Shown here: piece after piece, positions 63,265 to 64,000 of the stretch | How the letters are laid out: each line of letters starts with the position of its first letter | How positions within the stretch are numbered: position 1 is the stretch's first letter | Origin: Streptomyces sp. SID13031 | Lineage (GTDB): Bacteria > Actinomycetota > Actinomycetes > Propionibacteriales > Kribbellaceae | DNA: 64,000 bases | Direction of reading: 5' to 3' | NCBI RefSeq assembly: GCF_010548305.1 | Contig: NZ_JAAGLV010000027.1 | Location: 1 to 64,000, forward strand | The notes under the pieces: model-generated | Database searches by the model: none | The model's input: the letters and a program-made list of their open reading frames with translations, nothing else | Told to the model about the DNA's origin: nothing | Position numbers and translations under genes: made by a program

Positions 63265-63990
63265 ATGACAACAGCGACAGAACTCAAGGGCAAGCAGGTC
63301 CTCATCGTGGCGGGCGGTTCGGGGATCGGCAGGCAGTTGGCTCAGGACGCCGTTGACCGGGGCGCACTCGTGACGATCACCGGGCGCAGCGCCGACGCGG
63401 TACAGGCAGTGGCAGACTCGATCGACGGATCGGTCGCGACCGCGGTCGTTGATCTGGGCGACGAAGAGTCGATCGCCGAGTTGGCGACGGAGCTCGCTCG
63501 GAGGGACGTCGTCGTCGAGCACCTGATCTCGCTGGCCAACGCGCCGGCGAAGGGCCCGGTGGAGAAGCTCGAGCGGGAGGCGATCATGCGCGCGTTCGAT
63601 GCGAAGGTGATCGGTGCGCTGCTGCTGGTGAAGCACCTGCGGCCGACGGTCTCCGTCACGCTCTTCTCCGGCATCGTCGCCTGGCGACCCAAGGCCGGGA
63701 TGGCGGTCACGGCGACGACCAACGGCGCGGTCGCGTTCCTCGCTCAGGCGCTCGCGGTCGAGTTGGCGCCCGTCCGCGTCAACGCGGTCTCTCCCGGCAT
63801 CATCGATTCGGGTGCCTGGGACGGGCTGGGCGCGGACAGGGACAAGATGTTCGCCGACGTCGCCGCGAAGAACCCGGCGCGTCGGATCGGCACGACAGAC
63901 GACATCTCCCAAGCGGTCCTGAGTGCTGTCACCAACCCGTTCCTGACCGGCACCGTCCTCCACCTCGACGGCGGCGCCCGCCTGGTCTGA
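63265..63990 (+). CDS. SDR-family protein lacking the usual catalytic Tyr/Lys
   Basis: A 241-residue Rossmann protein. The cofactor loop is VAGGSGIGRQ (TGxxxGIG type) with a following ITGRSADAV suggesting NADP(H). The expected Ser-Tyr-x3-Lys site is altered: FSGIVAWRPKAGMAVTATTNGAV has the serine but neither tyrosine nor lysine at the usual positions. LHLDGGARLV is a normal end. So it may be a non-catalytic or mechanistically different SDR. It is divergent from the LysR regulator. Confidence 0.85.
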   Translation: MTTATELKGKQVLIVAGGSGIGRQLAQDAVDRGALVTITGRSADAVQAVADSIDGSVATAVVDLGDEESIAELATELARRDVVVEHLISLANAPAKGPVEKLEREAIMRAFDAKVIGALLLVKHLRPTVSVTLFSGIVAWRPKAGMAVTATTNGAVAFLAQALAVELAPVRVNAVSPGIIDSGAWDGLGADRDKMFADVAAKNPARRIGTTDDISQAVLSAVTNPFLTGTVLHLDGGARLV

Positions 63991-64000
63991 CCCGGCCTGG

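Overview
This is a chromosomal window from a high-GC actinobacterium. GC is high throughout, third codon positions are almost always G or C, GTG starts are common, and ATGA/GTGA stop-start overlaps are frequent. Several genes and sites are actinobacterial hallmarks: ClgR-type regulator, DUF3046, an LppM-like lipoprotein, an Lhr helicase beside an Nei-type glycosylase, a SAM-IV-type riboswitch, an MT0933-type antitoxin, and SOS boxes of the TCGAAC-N4-GTTCGA type. The gene set fits Propionibacteriales, perhaps Kribbella; that placement is inference. I see no phage, insertion sequence, CRISPR array, rRNA or tRNA.

Layout. 1-12.5 kb is accessory: an XRE/NB-ARC/TPR regulator, a Tat-exported beta-helix protein with a LacI-type operator, an S33 exopeptidase, DinB, glyoxalase, DsbA-like and cupin proteins, a DJ-1/AraC regulator, a GNAT enzyme and a DUF418 membrane protein. 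Large imperfect inverted repeats sit between several of these genes. 12.6-16.2 kb is the phenylacetyl-CoA epoxidase operon paaABCDE behind a double operator. 16.3-20.6 kb holds a second S33 hydrolase, a membrane hydrolase, a secreted zinc peptidase and a broken leucine-rich-repeat gene. 21-24.6 kb carries dapA-rnj (lysine and peptidoglycan precursor synthesis; RNase J) and a LacI regulator. 24.6-34.8 kb has a transporter-like protein, a hydrolase/TetR pair, a desaturase with an ANTAR regulator, a PhoD phosphatase with a PHO-box-like site, a prolyl oligopeptidase, a PLP enzyme behind a SAM-IV-type riboswitch, and a DinB protein.

34.9-43.3 kb is a core block: ftsK, a PH-domain membrane protein, a RodZ-like protein, rimO, pgsA, cinA and clgR. 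About 1.07 kb of repeat-rich, strand-asymmetric DNA splits it between the RodZ-like gene and rimO. 43.3-57.5 kb is dominated by DNA repair: an SOS-box-controlled DUF4262 gene, nei2, lhr, DUF3046, recA (SOS and PafBC-like promoters) and recX, mixed with an LppM-like protein, an MMPL exporter and a GrpB protein. recX has a very long N-terminal extension built of 24-residue repeats. 57.5-64 kb has a kinase-fold protein, a chimeric GrpB/kinase pseudogene, an orphan antitoxin-like protein, rny (RNase Y), an NTF2-like protein and a divergent LysR/SDR pair.

The observations most worth following are the SOS box in front of the DUF4262 gene, the repeat-extended RecX, the paired operators of the paa operon, the palindromic intergenic repeats, the two 25-bp arrays upstream of rimO, and the GrpB/kinase chimera.
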